Source: an uncultured Candidatus Melainabacteria bacterium (lineage in GTDB: Bacteria > Cyanobacteriota > Vampirovibrionia > Gastranaerophilales > Gastranaerophilaceae). From it: a DNA stretch of 12,998 nucleotides. The notes under the pieces were generated by a model. It did not search any database. It had not been told where the DNA came from and worked only from the letters and a program-made list of their open reading frames with translations. The DNA lies in assembly GCA_934700385.1 (NCBI GenBank), contig CAKUXO010000031.1, positions 1 to 12,998 of the forward strand, written 5' to 3'. The translations under genes and the position numbers were made by a program. This document shows positions 6,085 to 12,998 of the stretch, piece by piece; position 1 is the stretch's first letter, and each line of letters opens with the position of its first letter.

Positions 6085-7119
6085 CTAATTTTCAAGCAAA
6101 ATTTTAATAGCTTCGCCATCACGGTGCATTTCAATTGCCTTTTTAGCATATTTCATATCCATTCTTAAAGTAATCAATTTTTCAACGTCAATTTTGCCGT
6201 CTTTGATTAATTCAAGCGCTTCTCTAAAATATTTTGGCGTATGATGAAATGAGCTAATGATTTTAACTTCATCATAATGAAGTCGGCGAGTATCAATGTT
6301 AACAGATGTTCCAGAGGCACAACCGCCAAAAAAGTGTACATAGCCCCCTTTTCTGACTAATGAAAACATTTTTTCCCACATTGAAGGCAGGCCAACACAT
6401 TCAATTGCAACGTCAAGCCCTCTACCGTCTGTATAATCTAATATAAAATCAGACGGATCAGGATATTTTTTAACATCAATTACAACATCAGCATTTGCAA
6501 AATCTTTTGCCAATTTTAATTTTAGGGGATTTCTTCCCATGGCGATTACTTTTGCGCCTTTCATTTTGGCTAAATGCGCAAACATCAAGCCAATAGGTCC
6601 AATCCCCATAACCCCAACAATATCGCCTTTTTGAATTGGTGTTTTTGCAATTCCATGTACAACATTTGCTAAAGGTTCAGCAAAAGCAGCCTTTGCAAAG
6701 CTCAAATTTTCAGGAATAACAAGCGTATTTTTTTCAACAATTCTTTTTGGCACAACGATATATTGCGCATAAGCGCCATTTAAAAGGTCAAGATTTTCAC
6801 ATAATTCATAATCGCCACGATTACAATAAAAACATTCGCCACAAGGCGCAGAATTAGCACAAACAACCCTTTGACCAACTTTTAAATTTTCAACAGAATC
6901 ATCAACTTTTTCAATAATTCCTGAAAACTCGTGTCCAAAGCCTGATGGCACTTCTTTGATTAAAACAGGGTGCCCCCTTCTAAAAGTTTTAACATCTGTC
7001 CCACAAGTAAGAGCAGCTTTTACTTTAACAAGAATTTCGCCCTCTTTAAGCTCGGGAACTTTAACTTCTTCGTATCTTAAATCGTTTGGCGCCCAAAAGC
7101 GCACAGCTTTCATTTTCAT
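6085..7119 (-). CDS. zinc-dependent medium-chain alcohol/polyol dehydrogenase
   Basis: NAD(P)-dependent oxidoreductase of the zinc-containing medium-chain family (sorbitol or threonine dehydrogenase type), 344 residues, cytosolic. Catalytic-zinc ligands are Cys39 (LTCGTD), His63 (GFGHEF) and Glu148 (AEPLANVVHG). The four structural-zinc cysteines are Cys93, 96, 99 and 107 (APCGECFYCNRGDYELCEN). The Rossmann motif GIGPIG is at 172-177. The substrate is not determinable; the family oxidises alcohols, polyols or amino-alcohols. It is the last gene of a three-gene run and overlaps the other dehydrogenase by 4 bp (ATGA), indicating coupled translation. Met3 is an alternative start. Downstream is only a weak 6-bp TTGTTA/TAACAA hairpin (about 6047-6066), not a convincing terminator. 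Confidence 0.88.
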   Translation of the reverse strand: MKMKAVRFWAPNDLRYEEVKVPELKEGEILVKVKAALTCGTDVKTFRRGHPVLIKEVPSGFGHEFSGIIEKVDDSVENLKVGQRVVCANSAPCGECFYCNRGDYELCENLDLLNGAYAQYIVVPKRIVEKNTLVIPENLSFAKAAFAEPLANVVHGIAKTPIQKGDIVGVMGIGPIGLMFAHLAKMKGAKVIAMGRNPLKLKLAKDFANADVVIDVKKYPDPSDFILDYTDGRGLDVAIECVGLPSMWEKMFSLVRKGGYVHFFGGCASGTSVNIDTRRLHYDEVKIISSFHHTPKYFREALELIKDGKIDVEKLITLRMDMKYAKKAIEMHRDGEAIKILLEN

Positions 7120-8105
7120 ACTTCTATATATGCCTTAAAAATTTTGTTCTTAAAACTATCATCAACTGCTTTTGCTAAATTGTCAAGTTTATAGTGCGTG
7201 CTAAGCCCTTGAACCTCAACTTTCTTAGAATTTAAAAGTTTTGAAGATAGTTCTATATCAAAGGGTGAAGGGGAATAACTTGAAATTATTGATAATTCTC
7301 TATAATAAATATCATTATTTGAAAAACCTGCTGAATCTACTTCAACAGAAGAAAAAACGATTATTTTTCCGCCATTTATAACATATTTTAGCGCAGTTTC
7401 AATTGCTTTTGAATTTCCAGCCGTTAAAAAAACAACGTCATATTTTTTATTTTCATCAAAATTAAAACCGGATTCAGCTGCTAAATTTAATCTTTCTTTA
7501 TTAATATCAAAACCAAAAGCCTTAACCTCAAAGGCTTTTAGCGCTTTTAACATTAATAAACCAATTGAACCTAAGCCAATTACAAGGCTTGAATGTTTTT
7601 TATTTTCTTCATTTTGAAATTCAAAACCTGCTCGTCTAACCGCCCTAATACAGCATGAAAGTGGCTCTAGGAATGCTTTTTCATCATTTTTTAAAGAGCT
7701 ATCCATTTTATAAACAGTGTATTTTAAATGGTTTTCATCAATTTTAATATATTCACTAAAACCTGACGGAAAAATGTTGCTTTTTTTAAAAGTTGAACAC
7801 ATTGAATAAGATTTATTTAAGCAATATTGACAATTAAAACAAGGGTAATGATGTCCAAGAGCAACAATATCACCCACTTTAAAATTAGGGTTAGATGAAT
7901 TTAATTGTTCAATAATTCCAACAACTTCATGCCCTAAAACGATATTTTTTTCAGTTTCAGAGGTTGCATGTTTAATTTTAACTAAATCTGACCCACACAA
8001 ACCACAGCCTAAAACCTTAATAATTGCGCCTTTTTCATTGTTTAAAACAGGTTTTTCAAGCTCAATTATTTCAACTTTTCCATCTATTAATTTCGCACTT
8101 TTCAT
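7116..8105 (-). CDS. second zinc-dependent medium-chain dehydrogenase
   Basis: A 329-residue medium-chain dehydrogenase, clearly distinct from its downstream neighbour. Catalytic-zinc ligands are Cys37 (GLCGSD), His59 (LGHEVVG) and Glu147 (LEPLSCC). The structural-zinc cysteines 89, 92, 95 and 103 are all kept (PCFNCQYCLNKSYSMC). The cofactor motif GLGSIG is at 177-182, followed by AFGFD, whose Asp favours NAD. It is slightly short for the family, mainly in the C-terminal half. The gene starts 1 bp after the decarboxylase stop and ends overlapping the next dehydrogenase. Two different dehydrogenases in tandem suggest two steps, or two linked substrates, in one pathway; the substrate is unknown. 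Confidence 0.85.
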   Translation of the reverse strand: MKSAKLIDGKVEIIELEKPVLNNEKGAIIKVLGCGLCGSDLVKIKHATSETEKNIVLGHEVVGIIEQLNSSNPNFKVGDIVALGHHYPCFNCQYCLNKSYSMCSTFKKSNIFPSGFSEYIKIDENHLKYTVYKMDSSLKNDEKAFLEPLSCCIRAVRRAGFEFQNEENKKHSSLVIGLGSIGLLMLKALKAFEVKAFGFDINKERLNLAAESGFNFDENKKYDVVFLTAGNSKAIETALKYVINGGKIIVFSSVEVDSAGFSNNDIYYRELSIISSYSPSPFDIELSSKLLNSKKVEVQGLSTHYKLDNLAKAVDDSFKNKIFKAYIEV

Positions 8106-8106
8106 A

Positions 8107-9561
8107 CTATTCTTTTATCACTTCGATTTTTTCATAACTAAATAAATATGGTAAATGTTCTTTTTTAATTATTTCCCCAGGGAGTAAAACAGAAATTCCA
8201 GGGGGGCACAAAGCCACAACTTCAGATGAAATTCTGCCTATTGCGTCCTCTTTTTTAACATATTCTTTTGGTGCAAAATATGCCTCTCTTAAATTCATGA
8301 TTATTTCTGGGTCAATTAAAGGCATAATTTTCACATCTTTTTTAGAATGAGGATATTCTTTTTTTGAAATTTCTTTCAAGCAATTAATCAAATATTCAAA
8401 CTCTTTTCTTGAATTTCCGATGTTTGATAAAATCAAAATGCCCTCATCAGAAGCAGATTCAACCTCGATTTTATAATCTTTTTCTAAGATTTCTTCAAGC
8501 TCTAAACCTGTTAAATTTTTCATTTTAATAAAGATTTTTGTAATATCAATGTTAATATTGTTTTCTAAAACAGATAAGTTTTGAATGTTTTTTGCTTCGT
8601 TTCTAAAATAAAGCGCATTTTCAATTGCATTTTGAAGCATTTTTTGCCCATTAGCGCTTGAAAGATTAGCTCTTGCAGCGTCTAAGCTTGAAAGCAATAA
8701 TAAACTTGGGCTTGTAGTATGAAGAAGTTTTAGAGCATGACAAATTTTTTCTTCTTCAAAAATTGAATTTTTAGATAAATGTAACATTGAAGCCTGTGGC
8801 ATCGCCCCGCCTGTTTTATGCAAAGAATGAACAACAGCGTCAGCACCAAGTTTCAAGGCAGGTTCAGGCATTTTTTCATTAAAATTCCATAAGCACCCAT
8901 GCGCCTCATCAACAATTAAAGCAGCTTTATATTTTTTACAAACGGCAGAAATAGCCTTTATATCAGAAACAACACCCTCATAAGTCGGATTTGTTATCCA
9001 AACAAGTTTAATGTTTCTATTTTTTTTCAATTTTTCTTCAATGGCGCTCGCTTCAATATTTCCAAAAATCGCCCAGTCATTAAGTTTTTTAGGAATAATC
9101 CAGTTAACTTTTGCGCCTGAAATAATAAGCCCTGTTAAAACAGATCTGTGACAATTTCTTCCGATTAAAACTTCTTCATAAGGATTAGTTAAAGCAAAAG
9201 CAAGGGCAAGGTTTGCAATTGTTGAACCAGCTGTCACAAAAAATGTTCTTTTTGCGCCAAAAACGCTTGCAGCAAGTTCTTGTGCTTTTTCAATTGCGCC
9301 CGTTGCAGGGTGAAGTGTTCCAAGATTATCAAATTCATCAGTTGTATCAACGCTAAGGGCGTCTAAGCCCATTAATTCAACCAATTTAGGATGTACGCCA
9401 AGACCCCTATTATGCCCAGGAATATGAAAACCAGTCATAGGAGAGGATTTATATTCAAGCATAGCGTCTAAAAGTGGTGTTTCTTGGCTATGATTAAATT
9501 TTTGAATTAAGCTATCTTTAATAGATTTAAAAGAAATTGAGTTTTCAAGAGTATTTGTCAT
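8107..9561 (-). CDS. Orn/Lys/Arg decarboxylase family PLP enzyme (SpeA/YaaO-like)
   Basis: Fold-type I pyridoxal-phosphate decarboxylase of the short (about 490 residue) group that includes Bacillus SpeA. Numbered from the upstream ATG at 9570, it shows PGHNRG (51-56), the cofactor-stacking His141 (NCHRSVLTG), DEAHG (221-225) and the Schiff-base Lys252 in HSLHKTGGAMPQASMLH. The C-terminal GRISSEVVALCPPGISVLLPGE stretch is also typical. Arginine to agmatine is the best-known reaction; lysine or ornithine cannot be excluded. It leads an operon with the two zinc dehydrogenases. Two starts are possible. I chose Met at 9559-9561 (484 residues) because an extended -10-like TGTAATAAT ends 7 nt before it and no Shine-Dalgarno sequence exists; starting at 9570 adds MFF. 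Confidence 0.88.
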   Translation of the reverse strand: MTNTLENSISFKSIKDSLIQKFNHSQETPLLDAMLEYKSSPMTGFHIPGHNRGLGVHPKLVELMGLDALSVDTTDEFDNLGTLHPATGAIEKAQELAASVFGAKRTFFVTAGSTIANLALAFALTNPYEEVLIGRNCHRSVLTGLIISGAKVNWIIPKKLNDWAIFGNIEASAIEEKLKKNRNIKLVWITNPTYEGVVSDIKAISAVCKKYKAALIVDEAHGCLWNFNEKMPEPALKLGADAVVHSLHKTGGAMPQASMLHLSKNSIFEEEKICHALKLLHTTSPSLLLLSSLDAARANLSSANGQKMLQNAIENALYFRNEAKNIQNLSVLENNINIDITKIFIKMKNLTGLELEEILEKDYKIEVESASDEGILILSNIGNSRKEFEYLINCLKEISKKEYPHSKKDVKIMPLIDPEIIMNLREAYFAPKEYVKKEDAIGRISSEVVALCPPGISVLLPGEIIKKEHLPYLFSYEKIEVIKE

Positions 9562-9568
9562 AAAAAAC

Positions 9569-9577
9569 ATTATTACA
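9569..9577 (-). promoter_or_regulatory. extended -10 element before the decarboxylase gene
   Basis: On the minus strand TGTAATAAT gives a TGn plus a 5-of-6 match to TATAAT, ending 7 nt before the ATG at 9559-9561. It overlaps the other candidate ATG (9568-9570), which would then be untranscribed. The 53 bp up to the queE stop leave no room for a sizeable riboswitch leader. Confidence 0.4.
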
Positions 9578-9623
9578 CGTGAAAAATTTTTTTTAATAAA
9601 ATTTGACGTTTTTTTAAGTTTTA

Positions 9624-10298
9624 TTACGCTAAATTTAAAAATTTATGCACTTGAGGAATTAAAAAAACATTTTCATATTGAGAATAAAATTTTTCAAAAA
9701 TTTCCATTAAATCAAGCCCCTTATCCATAGGCATTTTAGGCTGCAAAACTATTTTAAAATTAAACTTTCTAGCAATTTTTACAATTTCATTAATTTCATC
9801 ATTCAAAATATTTTCATCAAAAACAACTTTAATAAACGCTTCTTTTTTATTTTCAAAAGCAATTTTTAAAAATTCTTCGTTTTTTTCAAATTGATTTTTT
9901 TCGCCCGTAGCACTTTCAATTTTAATATCAGCCGCCACAACATCCACAAAATCGATTATTTTTTTAAGTTCAGATGTTCTTGTTCCATTTGTTTCTAAAT
10001 AGATTTTTTTTGAAAGCTCTTTTTTATATTTTTTTAAAAATTCAAATAAAAATTCAACCTCCAAAAGTGGCTCTCCCCCTGTTAAACTAAGGGTTTTAGA
10101 GTTTTCTTTTTTAAGAATTTCAGCTAAAGATGAAATTGTATATTCTTTTAAATCTGTTTTAAAATCGGTGTCACAAAACTTACAAGCTAAATTACATCGA
10201 CAAAAGCGGATAAAGGTTTGTTTTTGCCCGATATATGGACCTTCACCTTGAATCGATGTAAAAATTTCTTTAATTTTTGCGCTAGATATATTTTCCAT
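9624..10298 (-). CDS. queE: 7-carboxy-7-deazaguanine synthase
   Basis: Radical SAM enzyme that turns 6-carboxytetrahydropterin into 7-carboxy-7-deazaguanine, the ring-contraction step on the way to preQ0 and queuosine in tRNA. It has 224 residues, normal for the family. Visible features are IFTSIQGEGPYIGQKQTFIR (12-31), the cluster ligands Cys35, Cys39 and Cys42 in the CX3CX2C form (CNLACKFCDTD), the SAM-contact LTGGEP (72-77), LETNGT (101-106) and the C-terminal IPQVHKFLN. An extra Cys33 precedes the cluster. Its first 17 bp overlap the end of the DnaJ-like gene, so it is translated with that gene. No queC, queD or queF is in the window, and no preQ1 riboswitch is possible given the overlap. 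Confidence 0.95.
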   Translation of the reverse strand: MENISSAKIKEIFTSIQGEGPYIGQKQTFIRFCRCNLACKFCDTDFKTDLKEYTISSLAEILKKENSKTLSLTGGEPLLEVEFLFEFLKKYKKELSKKIYLETNGTRTSELKKIIDFVDVVAADIKIESATGEKNQFEKNEEFLKIAFENKKEAFIKVVFDENILNDEINEIVKIARKFNFKIVLQPKMPMDKGLDLMEIFEKFYSQYENVFLIPQVHKFLNLA

Positions 10299-11172
10299 TT
10301 TTCTTTTTTAAATTAATTTCTCTAAGTTTTTGATAAAGCTGGATTTCTTCTTGGGAAAGGTTTTTAGGGATTTGAATAAAAATATTAACAATTTCATCTC
10401 CCTTTTTACCTGTTTTTTTATCCAAAATTCCGACATCAATTAGTTTAAAACTTTGATTTGTTTTTGTCAAAGGTGGAAGAATTATAGAAGTTTGTCCCCA
10501 AAGGGTTGGGATTTTTATTGACCCCCCTAAAACCGCACTATATGGGCTTATAAAGGCATTATAATAAACAACGCCATCTTTAATTTTTAAATTGTCATCT
10601 TGATAAAGTCGAATAATTGCATAAAGATTTCCGTTTAAACCGCCATTAACGCCCTTTTTACCCTCATATTTTAGCCTTAATTTTGTATTATTTTTAACGC
10701 CCGCTGGGATTTTTAAAGTTATTTTTTTATTTTCTGTGTATTCCCCTAAACCATTACAATACTGGCATTTTCTGCCGTTTGCGAATTTTCTTCCTTGACA
10801 TTTAGGACAAATAATTGAATTTGAAATATTGATTACTTTAGAAACCCCCAAAAAAGCCTCTTGATAATTAATTTCAACAAAAACCGTTATATCATCCCCT
10901 TTTTGCGGTTTTAGGGTTTGAGTATTTTTTTCTTCTTTTTTTGGTTTTATCTCATCAATCGTTTTTGCTCTAAAAAAATCGTATTCTTTTCTTTTTTTAT
11001 CATCAAGCAAAATTTCAGCTGCATTTGAAATTTCTTTAAAAACTTTTTCCGCTTCAAAAGATGAATTTATATCAGGATGATACATTTTCACAAGTTTTTT
11101 ATACTGTTTTTTTATTTCAGATTTTGAAGCGTTGCTTTTGACATTCAAAATTTCATAGTAACTTTTTAACAT
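10282..11172 (-). CDS. DnaJ-type co-chaperone with half zinc finger
   Basis: J-domain protein of 296 residues that would stimulate DnaK ATPase and deliver clients. The J domain spans about 4-66 with the essential HPD at 32-34 (KMYHPDIN). A charged linker (67-92) replaces the usual Gly/Phe-rich region. Next come the first substrate-binding beta domain, a cysteine insert with only two CxxCxG repeats (Cys122/125 and Cys136/139), and the second beta domain. Canonical DnaJ has four such repeats making two zinc sites and is about 370 residues; CbpA has none. This is an intermediate form, so I do not name it dnaJ. An AAGGA site lies upstream of the ATG. It heads a two-gene unit with queE. Confidence 0.88.
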   Translation of the reverse strand: MLKSYYEILNVKSNASKSEIKKQYKKLVKMYHPDINSSFEAEKVFKEISNAAEILLDDKKRKEYDFFRAKTIDEIKPKKEEKNTQTLKPQKGDDITVFVEINYQEAFLGVSKVINISNSIICPKCQGRKFANGRKCQYCNGLGEYTENKKITLKIPAGVKNNTKLRLKYEGKKGVNGGLNGNLYAIIRLYQDDNLKIKDGVVYYNAFISPYSAVLGGSIKIPTLWGQTSIILPPLTKTNQSFKLIDVGILDKKTGKKGDEIVNIFIQIPKNLSQEEIQLYQKLREINLKKKNGKYI

Positions 11173-11190
11173 ATTTTTTCCTTTTGGTTT

Positions 11191-11196
11191 ATTTTA
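11191..11196 (-). promoter_or_regulatory. candidate -10 box for the DnaJ-like gene
   Basis: TAAAAT on the minus strand (5 of 6 to consensus) lies 18 nt before the ATG. It would give a leader of about 12 nt containing the AAGGA ribosome binding site. No convincing -35. AT-rich surroundings limit the weight of this call. Confidence 0.35.
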
Positions 11197-11267
11197 ATGT
11201 TAAAATTAAAAAAATCTAATAGAAAAAAGTTTAAAAACCCATGGCAAATTTTTAAATTTACGAGCGT

Positions 11268-11273
11268 TATAGT
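11268..11273 (+). promoter_or_regulatory. -10 element, probable leaderless start
   Basis: TATAGT (5 of 6) ends 7 nt before the ATG at 11281. That start lacks a Shine-Dalgarno sequence. It supports 11281 over the in-frame upstream ATG at 11197 as the true start. No clear -35 hexamer. Confidence 0.45.
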
Positions 11274-11280
11274 CCATGTA

Positions 11281-12003
11281 ATGAAGAAGCTTAACAACAT
11301 TATAGATAAAATTATAACGAGGCTTGGAAGTTCAAACGATTCGGAGATTGTAACAGCAGCACTTGCAGGCTGCAAACTTGTTTGTATGCCTTTTGCAACA
11401 TTATCAGATAAAAAATCTTCTAAAGAACAAAAAACTTATGCTCTAACAAGAGATTTTCTTACTGAATCAATCGCCTTAACGGGCTATATTGGTATTACTG
11501 GTCAAATTAAAAATAGATTAAGTGCGCCGATTTGTGCTAAATATTATAAAAATAAAGCACAAGAGCTTTTAAAAAATGGCAAAATTGAAAAAAATTCTTC
11601 TGAATTTAAAATGCTTTCAAACATAGATAAAACCTCTCTTAAAAGCGTTGCTGTTGATTCAATGAAACAAGAAAATCTGCAAACTGCAACAAAAAATCAA
11701 AAAGAATATATTAAAAAACTTGAAGAAGTTGTTAAGCAATTTGATGGCATTCAAAAACCCGTTAATCTTTATTTAAACACTAAAAAAACTCTTTCACATC
11801 TTTGTGTTTGCACCCTTGCTCTTACTTTTATTCCTTTTATTACAAATAAAATTTTAGAGGGGGTTTCAAAAGTTAAAAATAAAGATGAAGAAAATAAAAT
11901 TAATCCTAATCTAACTTCAAATCAAACACTTTTAAAACCAATGGATATCAACCAATATATTAATAAAACACAAATCGGGGGGTTGAATGTCTTTAGTCGT
12001 TAA
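11281..12003 (+). CDS. unrecognised small membrane protein, paralogue A
   Basis: I do not recognise this family. From the chosen start it is 240 residues. It has an amphipathic N-terminus, a motif CMPFATLSDKKSSKEQKTYAL (about 35-55, two near-cysteines at 31 and 35), and a hydrophobic segment at about 58-76. A long charged, helix-prone region follows (about 90-165), then a second hydrophobic segment (about 170-190) and a polar tail ending GGLNVFSR. The start was chosen because it aligns with paralogue B: the motif proline is residue 37 here and 36 there. The in-frame ATG at 11197 would add 28 basic residues with no counterpart in B. Its last 17 bp overlap paralogue B. It could insert in the inner membrane; there is no cleavable signal peptide. 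Confidence 0.72.
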   Translation: MKKLNNIIDKIITRLGSSNDSEIVTAALAGCKLVCMPFATLSDKKSSKEQKTYALTRDFLTESIALTGYIGITGQIKNRLSAPICAKYYKNKAQELLKNGKIEKNSSEFKMLSNIDKTSLKSVAVDSMKQENLQTATKNQKEYIKKLEEVVKQFDGIQKPVNLYLNTKKTLSHLCVCTLALTFIPFITNKILEGVSKVKNKDEENKINPNLTSNQTLLKPMDINQYINKTQIGGLNVFSR

Positions 12004-12490
12004 CTTTTTAACCAACCCAAAAATGGGCGATTTTGTTCAAAATTCAACTTGCCAAGTTTTATCTGAGGGCTGTTTGAAAGCTGTGGGCAGACCCGTTTTC
12101 ACCCTAAGAGATAAAACTGCAACCCCAGAAGAAAAAAAATATAGCGCCACAAAAGAATTTATCTATCAATCTCTTTCGATGATGGCTTATTTTGCTATGA
12201 TTTTTCCGATTAAAAATCATAGTTATAAACTTTTAAAACATTTTCCTCAAATAGAAGATTGTGACGCCCTTAAAGCCACAAATAAAAAAGATTTTCAGAA
12301 AAAATTGGCTCAAATGGCAGATGGCGCAAACAAAACAAAAATTAAAGGTGCAAACGAGCTTATTTCTTTAATTGCTTCGGGTGTGATTTTAGCAGTTATA
12401 ACCCCACAAGTTGTTACCCGCTTGGTTCATCCCATCATGAATAAAATTGAAAAAAGCGACAAATTAAAAAAATTAGATAAAAACGCTTAG
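11987..12490 (+). CDS. unrecognised small membrane protein, paralogue B
   Basis: A 167-residue protein, clearly related to the preceding gene. GRPVFTLRDKTATPEEKKYS (34-53) matches MPFATLSDKKSSKEQKTYA in order and spacing, followed by T(R/K)(D/E)F and a hydrophobic segment (about 58-75). There is then a shorter charged middle, and a second hydrophobic segment (about 124-146) before a lysine-rich end. The main difference from paralogue A is a shorter middle and no polar tail. The ATG sits inside the last codons of A in another frame, with a G-run just upstream, so translation is likely coupled and the products may work as a pair. Function unknown. Confidence 0.75.
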   Translation: MSLVVNFLTNPKMGDFVQNSTCQVLSEGCLKAVGRPVFTLRDKTATPEEKKYSATKEFIYQSLSMMAYFAMIFPIKNHSYKLLKHFPQIEDCDALKATNKKDFQKKLAQMADGANKTKIKGANELISLIASGVILAVITPQVVTRLVHPIMNKIEKSDKLKKLDKNA

Positions 12491-12516
12491 TTTTTGGTAA
12501 GATAGAAGAAATTAAT

Positions 12517-12590
12517 GCGCTCATAGCTTAATTGGATAAAGCATTGGTTTCCGAAGCCAAAGACTATGGGTTCAAGTCCCTTTGGGCGCA
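12517..12590 (+). tRNA. tRNA-Arg (CCG)
   Basis: A 74-nt cloverleaf: acceptor GCGCTCA/TGGGCGC (one G-T pair), D-stem GCTT/AAGC, anticodon stem TTGGT/GCCAA around TTCCGAA with anticodon CCG at 12551-12553, and T-arm ATGGG TTCAAGT CCCTT with one T-T mismatch in the stem. CCA is not encoded. It reads the CGG codon, expected to be rare in such AT-rich DNA. It lies 26 bp after paralogue B on the same strand, and its 3' end is 9 bp from the stop of the converging vWA gene, leaving no room for a separate terminator. Confidence 0.95.
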
Positions 12591-12599
12591 AAATTAACC

Positions 12600-12998
12600 T
12601 TATTCCCCTATTTTAACATTAGCCCTTACGTCTTTATTAATTCCAACGCTTTCAAATAAAGAGTTAGATAAATCTTCTTCATTTTGCGCACTTAGGAATT
12701 TTCCGCTTGTGGTTAAGGCTGTACATCTTAGTTGATTATTGGCTTCAATATCTTTAATATCAAAAGCAATAACATCAATTACAACGTCATCTCTTGTTTT
12801 CATTAGGTTGATAACATAAGTACAAGGGCTTTCATCACAATTTTCACCGCCATCTGTTAGAAGAATGATATGTTTTTTACCTGTTGAACCGATAAAATCT
12901 GAATTAACAGCTTGTTTAAGAGAATAGGTTATAGGGGTCCAGCCAGTTGCATTGTTTGAATATAGGCTTGTCATGATTGTTTGATAATTTCCTAAACC
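12600..12998 (-). CDS. von Willebrand factor type A domain protein (C-terminal part, runs off the right edge)
   Basis: The reading frame is open through the window edge, so the internal Met at 12972-12974 is not the start; the visible 132 codons are the C-terminal part. It shows the second half of a vWA domain: the GWTPITYSLKQA segment with the metal-site Thr, then HIILLTDGGENCDESPC carrying the conserved Asp of the metal-ion site, then VVIDVIAFDI and LRCTALTTSGKFLSA. The cysteines in GENCDESPC and LRC recur in secreted bacterial vWA proteins. These domains bind metal and mediate adhesion or complex assembly. The missing upstream part would hold the DxSxS motif and any signal peptide, so localisation cannot be judged. 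Confidence 0.85.
   Translation of the reverse strand, partial: GLGNYQTIMTSLYSNNATGWTPITYSLKQAVNSDFIGSTGKKHIILLTDGGENCDESPCTYVINLMKTRDDVVIDVIAFDIKDIEANNQLRCTALTTSGKFLSAQNEEDLSNSLFESVGINKDVRANVKIGE

Noticed and set aside
9576..9581. CACGTG palindrome as an operator before the decarboxylase gene
   Set aside because: A single 6-bp palindrome is expected by chance, and no second half-site or regulator gene was seen.
10299..10400. preQ1 riboswitch before queE
   Set aside because: queE overlaps the DnaJ-like gene by 17 bp, and the upstream sequence is coding; there is no leader to hold one.
11197..11280. Upstream in-frame ATG for the paralogue A gene
   Set aside because: No ribosome binding site, overlaps the probable promoter of the divergent DnaJ-like gene, and the extra 28 residues have no counterpart in paralogue B; the start at 11281 aligns the two proteins.
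12600..12974. vWA gene as a complete 124-residue gene
   Set aside because: The frame stays open to the window edge (GLGNYQTI precedes the Met) and the first half of the vWA domain is missing, so it is a partial gene.

Overview
The window is AT-rich, densely packed bacterial chromosome. Nothing in it fixes the taxon. The low GC, the short intergenic spaces, the mix of gene families and a pair of unrecognised small membrane proteins would suit an uncultured gut lineage such as Candidatus Gastranaerophilales (Vampirovibrionia), but other AT-rich gut bacteria are not excluded.

Left block (1-4873). On the minus strand is a tight five-gene run: a D-2-hydroxyacid dehydrogenase, deoxyribose-phosphate aldolase (deoC), an unrecognised 65-residue protein, a small ACT-domain protein (UPF0237) and a PFL-like DUF711/UPF0210 protein. 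The last two are a well-known conserved pair of unclear function. Divergent from this run, and sharing a short intergenic region, is an lrgA-lrgB-type membrane pair linked to murein hydrolase control or small organic acid transport.

Middle block (4874-6084). This is a small zone of repeats and gene debris. A single-domain REP-associated tyrosine transposase (RAYT) is followed upstream by three copies of a GTAG-headed palindrome. These frame a remnant of a second RAYT gene and a remnant of a small membrane protein. Next to them is tRNA-Phe(GAA), preceded on its own strand by two tandem units of about 90 bp. Each unit begins with the first 11 bases of the tRNA and carries a D-arm-like segment in inverted orientation.

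Right-middle block (6085-11172), all minus strand. A SpeA/YaaO-like Orn/Lys/Arg decarboxylase is followed by two different zinc-dependent medium-chain dehydrogenases, a likely three-gene operon. Upstream of it lies a second unit: a DnaJ-type co-chaperone with only half of the usual zinc finger, overlapping queE (queuosine/7-deazaguanine synthesis).

Right block (11173-12998). Two tandem, overlapping, paralogous small membrane proteins of unknown function run on the plus strand, then tRNA-Arg(CCG). The 3' part of a von Willebrand factor A-domain gene runs in from the right edge on the minus strand.

A recurring detail is that several first-in-transcript genes lack a Shine-Dalgarno sequence but have a -10-like hexamer about 6-7 nt before the start codon, while several downstream genes have clear AAGGA-type sites. 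This suggests leaderless transcripts and was used to choose two start codons. No CRISPR array, rRNA, prophage module or complete insertion sequence with ends was seen. The least explained parts are the repeat zone at 5461-6024 and the paralogue pair at 11281-12490.
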